From Sthenelais limicola (taxonomy: Eukaryota; Annelida; Polychaeta; Phyllodocida; Sigalionidae): DNA of 64,000 bases. The DNA lies in the NCBI GenBank assembly GCA_942159475.1, contig OW804097.1, forward strand, positions 36,778,298 through 36,842,297, read 5' to 3'. Under the pieces are notes generated by a model. It had not been told where the DNA came from, did no database searches, and was given only the letters and a program-made list of their open reading frames with translations. Of the stretch, positions 12,113-22,758 are shown piece by piece. The position numbers and the translations under genes were made by a program. How positions within the stretch are numbered: position 1 is the stretch's first letter; every line of letters begins with the position of its first letter.

Positions 12113-12156
12113 GATTGACGTCATAGGACGACGTCATAGGACGACGTCACGTCCTA
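12113..12156. promoter_or_regulatory. Triplicated GACGTCA (CRE-like) cluster
   Basis: Three copies of GACGTCA spaced 13-14 bases apart (TTGACGTCATAGGACGACG and repeats). TGACGTCA is the known binding palindrome of CREB/ATF factors. No linked gene is visible, so this may simply be a short tandem repeat. Confidence 0.35.
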
Positions 12157-12787
12157 GAAAAACGGGAGGTGGTGACCTAGGCCTCACATAAAAATAACAT
12201 TAATTTTTGTTTCTCATCTCCTGGATTTATTACTGCGTATATAGTGTTCAAACTACAGGCTTGCTTAGAGAACATATAGGACTGAAGGCAGGCCCTGGAA
12301 AAATCATTTCAAACGATTATATATAGCCAGAAATAAATGGCAAATCTTGCTGCATCTCGCTGCAGGGAAACAATATCAGACGTCGTCATAAATGGGTGAC
12401 AGCACGCACATGGGTATCAGAAGGAAAATCCTATTTATTCAATTTAAAATACAATGATTACATTGATGTGATACCACAGGATACTAAGAGGCATTGGATA
12501 TCTAACTTTGACAGCTTATTTTGTGAATATCAACGCAATATCTTTAATTATGAGACCTGAATGGGTTACCATTATGAACTGAAGTCGTCTGCATTGTGAC
12601 GTAATGTTTTCCCACCATGTGTAATCTAATGAATACATGCTATTTTGTGTTGCCATGGCAATGGTATTATTTTAAAACAATATCTTTTATGAAAAATGTA
12701 GTCAACATAGAAGATAATCCTGAAAGCAGATTTTGAATATGTAAAATAGTAAACAAAATATAACTGTTTTTAGAATATAACATGCTC

Positions 12788-12927
12788 ATAATGCCTGGAG
12801 GCATTATCCGTTTTTTCCCATGTATTGCAGGTAATGCCTGAAGGCATTATCCGTTTTTTCCCATGTATTGCAGGTAATGCCTGAAGGCATTATCCGTTTT
12901 TTCCCAGGGAATGCCTGAAGGCATTAT
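12788..12927. repeat. Tandem array of short palindromes, 43-bp period
   Basis: AATGCCTGAAGGCATT, a 16-bp palindrome (first unit CTGGAGG), starts at 12790, 12833, 12876 and 12910. The intervening TATCCGTTTTTTCCCATG and TATTGCAGGT are near identical, so the array is young. The last spacer has lost about 9 bases. Confidence 0.9.
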
Positions 12928-13585
12928 TAGTATTTATTGGGTTAATATACAATAATTAATGCTCAAAAGTTTCAAATAGTAGGCTATCAAATCAATTATT
13001 CATATGACCCCACTACTATCTATTATCAATCAGAGCTTGCAATTACATCGTTTACACCATTGATTTAATGTTTCATAAATACTATTCTTCATTTAGTGCG
13101 AATGGAGGTGACAAAGGTGTCAGCTAGCTTCCCCTTAATCCTCCTCCCCCATTGTTGCTAACAGTAGCGTTCGCACCCGGGGAACGTTTGTATACTTACG
13201 ACCAACAAACCTTGGCTTGCTCTTGTTATCACTTCATTCCAAGCTGTACAACACAAAACTAAAACAAAATTGAACATGGATTATTCTTGAGAAATGATAC
13301 TAAAGATCATGTTTAATGAAACAGAGTAAAATACAAAAGATGTGTGCATGATACTTACCTAGGATTCCTACTAGTATACCTATAGAAATACTTCCAATGA
13401 CTTTTGGTGTGTGCTGTCTGGTTGGAGAAGTACTAAGGGTACTGAGGATCAGGTTGTATGGACGTAGGTAAGGGTTGATAGGTATATTTATAAATAGAAT
13501 ATGGCTGTGAGTCAGAAGCTTTGTGATGTGCGCCGGGCCGTCGCTGTCCTGATATGAGCTGCCACCTGGTGGATCGAATGTACAA
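12928..13585. other. Gene-free stretch upstream of the retrotransposon
   Basis: No exon or repeat boundary recognised. The sequence just before 13586 ends TACAA. Confidence 0.4.
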
Positions 13586-13696
13586 TGTAACTGAGTGATA
13601 CAGTGGTGCCACTAGAGGGCTACAGAGAGCCACACATACTGGTCAAGAATAAATACACGAGCTACTACTAGAGACCAGTTGAGTCGCTTCTTTACA
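13586..13696 (+). repeat. 5' LTR of the Ty3/Gypsy element, 111 bp
   Basis: Starts TGTAACTGAG and ends GCTTCTTTACA, a TG...CA terminus pair. The last 55 bases (AATAAATACACGAGC through the CA) match the right LTR with few differences. The left half is longer than in the right LTR by about 37 bp. Confidence 0.75.
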
Positions 13697-13713
13697 TGGT
13701 GCCAAGGAGTGGT
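13697..13713 (+). promoter_or_regulatory. Primer binding site-like sequence
   Basis: TGGTGCCAAGGAGTGG follows the LTR directly. Starting with TGG, complementary to a tRNA CCA tail, is the usual form of a minus-strand primer site. I did not identify the tRNA. Confidence 0.6.
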
Positions 13714-13748
13714 TCGTTGTCCGAATTTACACGGGAGATCTGAGGATC

Positions 13749-14441
13749 ATGGAGGGTATCAAAGCCCCAAAACCTCTGAACATTACTACTGGTAATGTAG
13801 CAGAGAGTTGGAGGAAGTACAAGTTCCAGCTGGACAATTATTTAGCATCACTGGACATAGCTGCTGGCCAGAATCGCCAGAGGGTAGCCATCTTGCTCAA
13901 CACGATAGGAGAAGATGCCGAGGAGATTTATCAGAGTTTTGAGTGGCTGCCACAAAGACAAGATGCGGCGGGAGCCGATATAGATGCTGAGGATCCACGG
14001 AACTACAAACAAGTTTTAGGCAAGTTTGATCAGTATTGCAACCCCAGGAGGAATGTGACATATGAACGATTTCAATTTCTCAAGTGTGATCAGGGAGAGG
14101 GTGAAAGTGCTGACTCATAGCTTCGCCTCAAAGCCAACACGTGTGAGTTTGGGGACCTAAAGGATGGGATGATCAGAGACAGAATGGTCACTGGACTAAA
14201 GAACATTAAAACATCTCAAAAGTTATTGGAACAAGAAAATCTCACACTGGAGACAGCCCTGAGGATCGCTAGGACAGCTGAAATGGTGAGGACTCAGGTG
14301 AAAGTGGTTCACCCGAGTGAGACGGAGACCATCGGGGCCATTGAAAAGAAACCGTATAAGCCATGTGGAGAAGGGGACGCGGGGTCCTCCAGACCACGAG
14401 GAGAGGACGCGTACGACTGTAAGAAGTGCGGCACGCGGCAT
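13749..14441 (+). pseudogene. gag: Ty3/Gypsy gag remnant
   Basis: Gag forms the particle shell of the retrotransposon. The frame opens with MEGIKAPKPL at 13749, 53 bases after the LTR, and carries the helical matrix/capsid-like block (WRKYKFQLDNYL, RVAILLNTIGEDA) typical of Mag-type gags. A TAG at 14118-14120 interrupts the frame; the downstream segment (LRLKANTCEFGDLKDGMIRD) continues in the same frame, so this is a point nonsense mutation rather than a boundary. Near the end, CKKCGTRH is the first three ligands of a CCHC zinc knuckle; the last Cys is lost where sequence jumps into RT near 14441. Not functional as read. Confidence 0.9.
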
Positions 14442-15888
14442 GTTACCACATTCAATACACTGTTTGGTAGGTACGCCTACGATAGGCTGCCATACGGCCT
14501 CTGTTCTGCTCCTGAGATATTTCATAAATACATGGAGCAGATGTTTGAAGGCCTGGTGGGTGTACATGTCTTCATGGATGATATACTGGTGTGGGCAGCA
14601 ACAAAACAAGAGCACGACAACAGGCTACAGAAGGTGAAGGAGAGGATCAAGAAGTACGATCTTCTCATGAACTGGGAAAAATGCGAGCTGGGCAGATCAG
14701 AAATCACCTTCATCTGAGAGAAGCTCACTAGGGGAGGAATAGAACCGGATAGCAGTGAGATTGAAGCCATCCAGATGATGAGAATACCAGAATCAAAGGA
14801 GGATGTACAGAGAGCTCTTGGCCTGGTGAATTATGTAGGCAGGTTCATACCAAACTTGTCAGCTAAATGTGCAAATCTAAGATCCCTGATGTGTAAAAAT
14901 ACCCAGTGGAATTGGCAACATGAGCATGAAGCGGAGTGGAGGAATCCTAAAGCTATCATGGCCTCTAAACCTGTGCTCGCATATTATGACCCCAGTAAGA
15001 AGATAAAGGTGTCAAGTGATGCCTCTCAAGACGGCCTTGGGGCAGTGTTGTTACAGGAACAGGGAAGTGAGTGGAAACCAGTTGCTTATGCGGCTAGATC
15101 CATGACATCAGCGGAAAAGAATTATGCGCAGATTGAGAAGGAGAGTCTGGGCTTAGTCTTTGCTTGTGAAAGGTTCCATGCATATATATACGGCAGGCAA
15201 AATGTTACCTTGGAGACAGATCATAAGCCACTGATAGCGATCATCCACAAGTCGCTGAACAATATGTCACCTAGAATTCAGCGACTGATGCTTAAGCTAC
15301 AAAGATACAGCTTCGACTTAATCTGGACTCCAGGAAAGTACCTCTACATAGCTGACACCCTGTCAAGATCCAACAGGAAGGATAGTAACATTGCAAGTGT
15401 GACTGAGCACGAGGTGGCAGCACACATAAACATGGTATGTGAAAGCATTCCAGCCACAGGAGAACAGTGGGACAAAATCGTGTTAGAAACTGCACAGGAT
15501 GAAGTGTTACAAATGCTCATGAAATGTGTTAATGAAGGCTGGAAAAATGGGCAGTGCCCAGCGTATTCTAGTTTTAAAGATGAGATATCAGTGGTTAATG
15601 AACTCCTACTAAAAGGACAGAGAGTGATCATACCAACATCTTTAAGACCAGAGATGTTGAACAGACTGCACGTCGGCCACTTGGGAGCCGAAAAACAAAA
15701 GAGAATGGCCAGAGAGGCCATTTACTGGCCATCCATGAACAATGACATTGATCGACGGGTACAGATGTGTGGGACGTGTCTGAAGTTCAGGCCTAGCCAA
15801 CAAAAGGAAACATACTGTAAAAATGAGAGTGTTGAAGGGGCGGGGCCATGGGAAATAGTGGGCACAGATCTCTTCCAATGGGGGGGGG
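14442..15888 (+). pseudogene. pol: Ty3/Gypsy pol remnant: partial RT, RNase H, integrase N-terminus
   Basis: Same frame as gag. The protease and the first part of RT, including the first catalytic Asp, are missing. RT resumes at TTFNTLFGRY and contains LPYGLCSAPEIF and the FMDDILVW catalytic box. A TGA at 14715-14717 interrupts the RT thumb region, with the frame continuing afterwards. RNase H follows, with acidic residues in SSDASQDGLG, EKESLGLV, ETDHKPL and IADTLSR. The integrase zinc-binding region (HVGHLG, then CGTCLKF) and the first catalytic Asp (VGTDLFQW) are present. The frame is then lost in a run of nine G at 15880-15888. It copied RNA into DNA and removed RNA when intact; it is inactive here. 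Confidence 0.92.
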
Positions 15889-16863
15889 AAAGATTATTTA
15901 CTGGTTATCGATTATTGCTCAAACTACCCAGAAATTGCCATGTTGGGGTCCACAAAGTCGGAAAGTATAGTGCGCCATTGCAAAAGTATATTTGCGCGCC
16001 ATGGCATACCAAGGGTGGTAGTCTCAGATAACGGCCCGCAGTATGCTGCGAATGAATTTTGTGAATTTGCTCAATCTTACGGTTTTCTCCACAGAACATC
16101 AAGCCCTAGGTGTGCCCAGGCAAACGGCAAAGCAGAGAGGGGGGTGGGTATTGTTAAAAACCTACTCAGTAGGGCCAAAGAGGAAGGGGAGGACCCATAC
16201 CTCGCTCTGCTTGCATATAGAAGGGCGCCCCTGGAGTCGGGATATTCTCCAGCGGAGATACTTATGGGGCGTAGACTAAGGGGAAATCTAATCGAAACAC
16301 AGGGAGCAAAAGGCATGTCACGAGGTAAAGCGTATGAAAACAGTGTAGAGAACTACAACAAGGGGGCTAGAGACTTGCCTAGGTTAAATGAAGGTGATCA
16401 GGTTCGCCTGTCGTTAGGCGGTAAGAACTGGGACACTAGGGGTAGAATCATCAAGGAAGTAGCCCCAAGATCATATACGGTAGAAACAGAAGGGGGAAGT
16501 GTCCTGAGACGCAACCGCAGACACATACTTAAGCCCAGGTTTGGTGAACAGGTACTAGAAAAAGATGTATTCATTGAGAGAGAAAATATTGAGGTTGTAC
16601 CAAATGAAGATGCTAGACCCAGAATTGTACCAAATGTTATTCACAGAGAAAATGAGGTAATGAGAAATGTGAACAGAGAAAATGATGTAACTGGAAATGT
16701 ACAAGCACCTAATGAGAATGTCATAGCAAATGAAAATGTTGTACAGGTAGATGATCTAAGACCTCAGAGAAATGAACTAATGTCACCCAGGGTAAACCCA
16801 TACATTGAAAATCCTAGGAGGTTGGTGAGAGAACGAAAACCGAAAGTTATCTTTGATGCATAA
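15889..16863 (+). pseudogene. Ty3/Gypsy integrase catalytic core and C-terminus (shifted frame)
   Basis: Continues the integrase in the +1 frame after the nine-G run and stays open to TAA at 16861-16863. It holds the second catalytic Asp (VVVSDNGPQ) and the catalytic Glu (ANGKAERGV), spaced as in DDE integrases. It then has a LLAYRRAPLESGYSPAEILM segment and a GPY/F-like C-terminal module (DQVRLSLGG, APRSYTVET). The tail after about residue 220 of this segment is Asn/Glu/Val-rich with repeated NENV-like words and is not a known domain. One surplus G could be a true mutation or a homopolymer sequencing error. Confidence 0.92.
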
Positions 16864-16878
16864 AATCATATCTAGATG

Positions 16879-16952
16879 TGTAACGGCCAGATGTCTGGTC
16901 GAGATTAAACACACGAGCTACTACTAGAGACGAGTTGAGTCGCTTCTTTACA
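16879..16952 (+). repeat. 3' LTR of the Ty3/Gypsy element, 74 bp
   Basis: Starts TGTAACGGCC and ends GCTTCTTTACA. The right 45 bases match the 5' LTR. The left part is shorter and unlike it. No purine-rich tract precedes it (the upstream sequence is AAAATCATATCTAGATG), suggesting rearrangement at the 3' end. Confidence 0.7.
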
Positions 16953-17756
16953 GTCGCCATCGTACAATATGCTGTCCCCATCTTACAATATCATGAATAT
17001 AGCATATAGGGTGTTTCACAACCATCTATCGTAACTCATTAGGATGATTGGTCGTGTTTAAACGATAATCTGTTAGAGTGCAATTATATGCACCAATGCA
17101 CTCCCACTCATACTCCCACCACACACACGCACCCACACAAACCAATCTCACTCTTCTCCGTCTTTCTCTCACCTTCACACATCTCTCTCACCTTCCCACC
17201 CACCCTCAACCTTTCATATTGTCACAGATTTGTATGTTAACCTTAAGACGAGTCGTCCAATGCACTTATTTGGTGGAAGCTGTGACCCTGGTTCTTGGAG
17301 GTCACTCAGTCCACACATCCAATTCAGGTAAATCACTCCTCACCTCTCCCTAGCTAGTCTGGGGACGGGTGGGGACGTATGGTGTTATACCACCAGGTGG
17401 ACAGACAGACCCTGGGGGCATGTCTACAAGGTATCATTGTTTATTACACCCCTGTGCTGTAGTTGCCTATACCTTCAGCATTGTATGCACCACCCAGACA
17501 AGCAGGTGCATAACATGTAAATTATGCACCTCCAGGTGCATAACGAAAGTAGGTCCGGCAGCTGAGTCTGATCACCAGAAGTCAAATTGTGTATTAATGA
17601 GCCACAGATCGTTGACCCTAATTTCTCTTGAAATAGTAAATATAAAGCTTCAAAATGAAAAGTTCTATCGGCAAATGCCATTTAAATATTCTATTTAGCT
17701 AAAGTATAGTGCTGTAGACCATCCATGAACAAAGATCCTATAGCGAATTGGGTTGC
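16953..17756. other. Gene-free stretch with low-complexity tract
   Basis: 17085-17230 is a CA/CT-rich simple tract. 17503-17545 contains the inverted repeat AGGTGCATAA...TTATGCACCT. No gene is supported. Confidence 0.45.
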
Positions 17757-18010
17757 GAATCGGACATGCCCCTTGACGTTGTTGTCACTGGCTTGGCGTG
17801 TCCGACTCGCAGGCCTGTACGCAGCTCTGTGTGGCAATGGCGTGTCCGATTCGGCCCGATCGTTTTTCCTAAATTCTTGTAATAATTAACACAGATTGAG
17901 AACCAATAATTCAACAGATAGAATAGGTTAGATTAACGTCTAATAGGCCTAGAAAGCTGGACAAATGTTTATAAGGTTCCAAGTTGGTTTGTTTTGATAT
18001 TGCGAAGCCC
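17757..18010. repeat. Dispersed repeat, copy 1 (partner 19745-20203)
   Basis: Holds GGCGTGTCCGACTCGCAGGC, GGCGTGTCCGATTCGG and the block CTAATAGGCCTAGAAAGCTG...TTGGTTTGTTTTGATATTGC. The same blocks recur in a different order at 19745-20203. It also has an inverted pair CGAATCGGACATGCC / GGCGTGTCCGACTCG. Confidence 0.6.
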
Positions 18011-18103
18011 CCACGTTAGCAGACTGACAGTGATAAGTGGATGACTGGCTACAGATCACTGCAGTAGGCCCCCCAGCTAAGAATGTGTGATCACAGTGAG
18101 CTC

Positions 18104-18360
18104 ACTGAGAGCTCACAATATTTATTACAGTGAGCTCATACTATGACCTCATGGGTGAGGTCAAAGTGTAACTTCACAGTGGCATCAAAATGATCTCTCA
18201 ATGTGACCTCACAGTATGCTCATACTATGATCTCACTGTGAGGTCATAAGTATGAGATCACTGTGAGGTCATAGTATGACCTCACGGGTGAGGTCAAAGT
18301 GTAACTTCACAGTGACATCAATATGATCTCTCAATGTGACCTCACAATATACTCTTATAC
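18104..18360. repeat. Palindromic tandem repeat of GAGGTCA words
   Basis: The segment CATACTATGACCTCATGGG...CTCAATGTGACCTCACA (about 18130-18225) recurs with few changes at about 18262-18350, a period near 132 bp. Within it AGGTCA and TGACCT face each other at several spacings (for example TGACCTCACGGGTGAGGTCA). Confidence 0.75.
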
Positions 18361-19289
18361 AATCAATCTCACTCTTATTAATCAATAAGATGACAAGACT
18401 AGACTTGTTTTTAGCACTACTGATCAGCTTCTGAACAGCAGATTTGTGCTCAGTGCTAAGGTAGAAAGTTTCTCCACAGAAGCATTTCACCCAAGAGCAT
18501 TCAAGGAGAGACTGCATGGTCCCTTTGCTTGAATTTTTCAAAGTTCCTCATCCCTTTCCATCACTTAAACTTACCCTTAATACAATCCTCTCCTGTAGCT
18601 GCCATAGGTATCCATTTCAAGTTGGTGTTAGACAATCTTGGTCACTCAGTATACTTATAGTAATAATATTAGAATTATAAGGGTGCTTTCTTCCCAACAT
18701 TTTTGAACATCAAGCAGGTAAGGTATCCAAATAAACTATCAAGTTCATTGCTTTCAATATTCCCAAGTTAATGATGTGTAATATCTATGAAGTATAAATG
18801 CTTCATATAAGTATTACTAGTGAGATTTTTGTTCTAATAGAAAGTGTAAATGTAATGCAGTAACCTTTGGTGCCACCTAGTGAAAACCAAGTTCTATGGT
18901 ACTGCCACCTGGTTAGAACAGTTGGATTGCCGATAACGCCACCAATAATGCCAATAGAAGAAATTGGAGGCCAGATTTGAAAAGAGGAGAAAAAACTAGA
19001 CTAGGTCAACATCTCACAAAATTTCTAGGGGCTGCCAGAAAAAAGTCAACATTTTCAGTATTTTTGCCATAGAGATGTGTCTAAAAAGTATAATTCTTGC
19101 AACCCACTTTGCAATGTCAAACGAATTCTTTGTTTGGAAAATGAAGAAATGCTTGGAATGGAATTTCCTTTAGCACCCAGGTATAACAGGGCCCCCTGCA
19201 TCTCATACTTCAACAGCTAAGCCCTAGCTGCCCTAAAAGTTGGTCAAATCGACCATTTTGTTTTTTGGAAATGTCCAAAAATCTAACAA

Positions 19290-19730
19290 ATCATTCATGT
19301 GAGATCACATATGCAAGATCACAAACATATCACCCAGACCTCACCGTTCTGATCTCACATCCATGAGAAGTTTCTGAGCTCACAGAGATATCACAGTTTT
19401 TAGCTAAGTGTGAGCTAGAACTTGTGACCTCACACTGAGATCACACTGAAACCATTCATCTGAGATCACATATGCAAGATCACAAAAATCTCACCCAGAC
19501 CTCACCGTTCTGATCTCACATCTATGAGAAGTTTCTGAGCTCACTGAGATATCACAGCTGTTAGCTAAATGTGAGCTAGAACTTGTGAACTCACACTGAG
19601 ATCACACTGAAACCATTCATGTGAGATCACATATGCAAGATCACAAAAATCTCACCCAGTCCTCACCGTTCTGATATCACATGTGTGAGAAGTTTTTGAG
19701 CTCATAGTGAGATCTACATGAGCTCACTTC
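19290..19730. repeat. 161-bp tandem repeat, about 2.7 copies
   Basis: ATTCATGTGAGATCACATAT begins at 19293, 19454 and 19615, exactly 161 bases apart. The units are highly similar, including CTCACCGTTCTGAT and TGTGAGCTAGAACTTGTGA. The third copy is partial. It shares the TGAGATCACA vocabulary with the array at 18.1 kb. Confidence 0.9.
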
Positions 19731-19744
19731 CTAGCTGGGCCCAT

Positions 19745-20203
19745 CATTTCTGTCAGTAAAATTACCGATCGTTTGTCTTAAATTTTATGGTAGATGACAA
19801 CGAAAACCACAGATAGAACAATAAAGGTTATATTTACTTCTAATAAGCCTAGAAAGCTGAAAAAACTTTTATTTGATAGGAAAGTCTCTGTTCTTCCACG
19901 ACGCACTGCAGTGAAGTTGGTTTGTTTTGATTTTGCGAAGCCCCTTCTCACTGCTATTGTCACTGACACCCACTCGACCAAACATTTGTGAGTTTATTTC
20001 TAGATCTCTGCCATCCAAATCCCAATTGATCTTTGATAGCATGATAAACTCATATTCTTGATCTTTTTAATGATTCAGACCGTTTTGTGGCGTAAATAAA
20101 CTGAGAAACAAACATTCTTTGGTCTGGCTGACAAGTAGGCCTACCGTAGAAGATTCATGTGTCTGACTCATAGGCCGTGTGGCTGTGGCGTATCCGATTC
20201 AGA
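19745..20203. repeat. Dispersed repeat, copy 2 (partner 17757-18010)
   Basis: Contains CTAATAAGCCTAGAAAGCTG, TTGGTTTGTTTTGATTTTGC and GGCGTATCCGATTCAG, matching the 17.8-kb copy. The two copies bracket the TGAGGTCA-rich arrays, as if the whole 17.8-20.2 kb region were one large composite repeat. Confidence 0.6.
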
Positions 20204-20552
20204 TCATTGCAGAAACCTACAGCCAGATCATTTACAGATTTCTCTGGAAATAATAAAGCTAGAGACTTCAAATGAAAGGTTCAATGGAAGAGTCATATGT
20301 AAAAAGTGTGATTTTGGTAAAGTATATCAACAATAATTATTTATTTTATTAACTAGCCACGACGGCCCGACAGGCTCTGACTCAGTGACAGAGCTTTGAC
20401 TGACAAGTAGGCCTAGCGTGACTTGCTAGCCTAGATCCCGCAGCTGAGGCACTATTTTCTCCATGTTTTGCAGAATATATAACAAATCAGGATTAACCTT
20501 AAATTAGTTCTTTTATTTCGATTTATTTAATTCATTTTCGGGGTGTAATAAA

Positions 20553-21200
20553 TATGTAATGTACCACGGGTGCATTCTGTGGAAGGGTTATGCATCAAGG
20601 TTGGGGCGGGAGACCAAGGGACGGAGCGCATAGGTACATTCCATCTATATATTAGGTGGCATGCACATGTACATGGAGGAATGTCCACCGGTGAGAGACA
20701 CACTAGATGCCACAGCTGGGAAGCCAGAGCTGTGATGGGCTTGAATAAAAGGAGAATGACTGACCATTCAGAGGGCAGTCATTCGGAAGTCAGTCAACCA
20801 GTCAGGAACAGTCAAGGAAAGAGGTGTTGGACTTACTTCATTTAACATTAACATTAACTATTATTTAGGCATATACTATCTACCCAATAGTATATCATTG
20901 GATGGAGTACCAAAGACTGACAAGTGGGTCACAGATCAACTTGTCAACACCTCCTCACTATTTTATGTCTATTTTACTGCTTGTGTTGTATATAAGGCCC
21001 AGAGTGGGCCGGGTAAGATTGTCACTCCCTCTTGACCATTCCTTGGATGATGATGTGGACCTGTATGGAGAAATAAAGCCTTGTGAAACCATATTCCTCT
21101 TTTCTGATGTCTGTCTAATTGAGCGGGGGCGGAGCCATCTGAACCCAAGGTCAGGAGCAATATCCCATGTTTTACTTGTTTTACTTAGGTTTCTTCTGCA
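20553..21200. other. LTR-like or promoter-like segment
   Basis: Two parts look like retroelement control sequence: 20553-20847 begins TGTAATGTACC and ends ATTTAACA with AATAAAAGG inside; 20985-21080 has GTATATAAGG followed about 80 bases on by AATAAA. There is no partner LTR, target duplication or coding region, so this is only suggestive. Confidence 0.25.
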
Positions 21201-21707
21201 TTAGTTGCCGCGCTACCCTTGATAGCTGACCATTGGAGTGGACTATGTAATTGAACCTAACTTAGAACAACTTTAGGACGAGCCGGCCCCAAGTAACCAA
21301 TTGTCCCCCTTTCTTCTTCCTAGTGGTCAAATAATGAACAATGAAAACTTAAACTTGAATAGAATGTACCGTACCTACTTATTCTTCATTTTCAATTTCA
21401 TCATATCATTCAATCTTACCCTTAATAAATGATAAAATAAGACTTTTTATCTACAACCTTTATATTTTGCATCAATTTATACCTTCAATTTTATTCAAAT
21501 AAAACCTATTCATATTTGTAAATAAATATTTAAATCCCCAGACATGCCTTGACTTCAACTCCTTCTATGTACTGTGTCATGATAAATCTTGTTCATTGTC
21601 ATTTTAGGGCGGAAGGATGGTGGTACCGATCAATTGGTTCCTGGCGGCAATACATCACTATCAATTGTTTAATCGGGGTTTTCTTGGTGTTGATAGCGCC
21701 CATACTT
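21201..21707. other. Gene-free A+T-rich stretch
   Basis: No exon, RNA gene or repeat termini seen. Confidence 0.4.
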
Positions 21708-21925
21708 GGGTCAGATCTTCAGAAAATGTACAATCGGCAGATATACACATTTACTAAATTCTGCTGAATTAGACTGAAATTTGACCAATGCTAGGTATGT
21801 CTAAGTATATTTGGTATTGCATTGATTCAAACAATCCGTTTGGTTATGCTAAACTTTATTTTGAACATCTTTTTAGTCTTAGATATTGATTATTTGAGAG
21901 AATTGGCGAAGGTGAATTGTGCTTC
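21708..21925 (-). repeat. MITE family A, right end lost
   Basis: Starts GGGTCAGATCTTCAGAAAAT and follows the family to GGTGAATTGTGC, then the terminal repeat is lost. Confidence 0.8.
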
Positions 21926-21965
21926 TTTTGGTTATCTACCTCAGCTCACTGTGTGTATTGTTGCA

Positions 21966-22355
21966 TATGTGACGTGTTGCAGGAAAAGGAGTCACAAACC
22001 GCAAAAAAAACAACTTTGAGATACCACCATATTTAGAAATATGAGATCAAGTTGATTCTAATGAAAGTAAACAGATGGATATCTAATAAGTATTTCTATA
22101 TGTTATGGTTAATATATTTAATTTTGAAAAAGAAGTTTGCAATATTTCTTGGTGGATATTCACTTGTAAAGTAGCTAAATGTACTCTATGCGATGGCCTT
22201 AGAAATGCATAGAAGTATTTGGTACACTGTCTTGAAATTTGGTAAATGTATTTATACCACAAACAGCGTTAAGCACGCCAAAGATAAGGACATTCCCCAA
22301 ACTACATCTTGTGAATAAAACCCTTTGGAAAATGTTAATTTTGCGACTTCGGAAT
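21966..22355 (+). repeat. MITE family C, near full length
   Basis: Starts TGTGACGTGTTGCAGGAAAA and runs through the family interior to AATTTTGCGACTTCGG, where the right terminus decays. Confidence 0.75.
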
Positions 22356-22565
22356 CGGACATATAATACATCATCGGAATAACAATCTTGTGGAAATGGT
22401 ATAAACAGCAAAGAAGGTATATATGGTAAAAGGTGATCAGAACTTCTAAACATACAATTTGGGTGTTAAAATGGATGTCACTGTGCCATTCAGATATTTA
22501 TTACATACGTACATGATTTAGAGCGCCTGATTCTGGGGTGCCATTAGAAATCTCATATCACATAC

Positions 22566-22720
22566 GTATGTGATTCGGGCTGTCATGGAAGCACGTGACC
22601 CAAATAACGTAACATCATTGGTTCATGACGTCGCGCTTCTTAGCGGCAGAAGCGTAGTGCTGTCTTGCACGTTTCGGAAGTTTTCCGATAATTTGTCAAG
22701 AAAAACACTGCTAAGAAGGT
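22566..22720 (+). promoter_or_regulatory. Candidate CpG promoter and noncoding first exon
   Basis: A CpG-containing patch in A+T-rich surroundings has GCACGTGACC (E-box), TGACGTCGCG (CRE-like), then GCGGCAGAAGCG and, after about 70 bases, CTAAGAAG followed by GTAATC, a possible splice donor. No downstream coding exon was found, so this is weak. Confidence 0.25.
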
Positions 22721-22758
22721 AATCATAAGAAATATATCAATGAATATGTATGAAATAA

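Larger units (their letters stand above)
13586..16952 (+). mobile_element. Degenerate Ty3/Gypsy LTR retrotransposon (Mag/K02A2.6-like)
   Basis: A 3.4-kb element bounded by related short LTRs, with a primer-binding-like site directly after the left LTR. It then encodes gag, partial reverse transcriptase, RNase H and integrase in Ty3/Gypsy order. It is shorter than an intact element because the gag zinc knuckle, protease and N-terminal RT are fused out near 14441. It also has two in-frame stop codons and a +1 shift in a run of nine G. No matching target duplication is seen: TACAA on the left, GTCGC on the right. It cannot be autonomous as read. Gene order and motifs support the superfamily strongly; the clade is my inference. 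Confidence 0.95.

Noticed and set aside
14223..14615. Antisense open frames across gag-pol
   Set aside because: They mirror the coding strand of a retrotransposon and have no independent support.
17078..17353. 91-codon Thr/His/Ser-rich open frame
   Set aside because: Translation of a CA/CT-rich simple tract.
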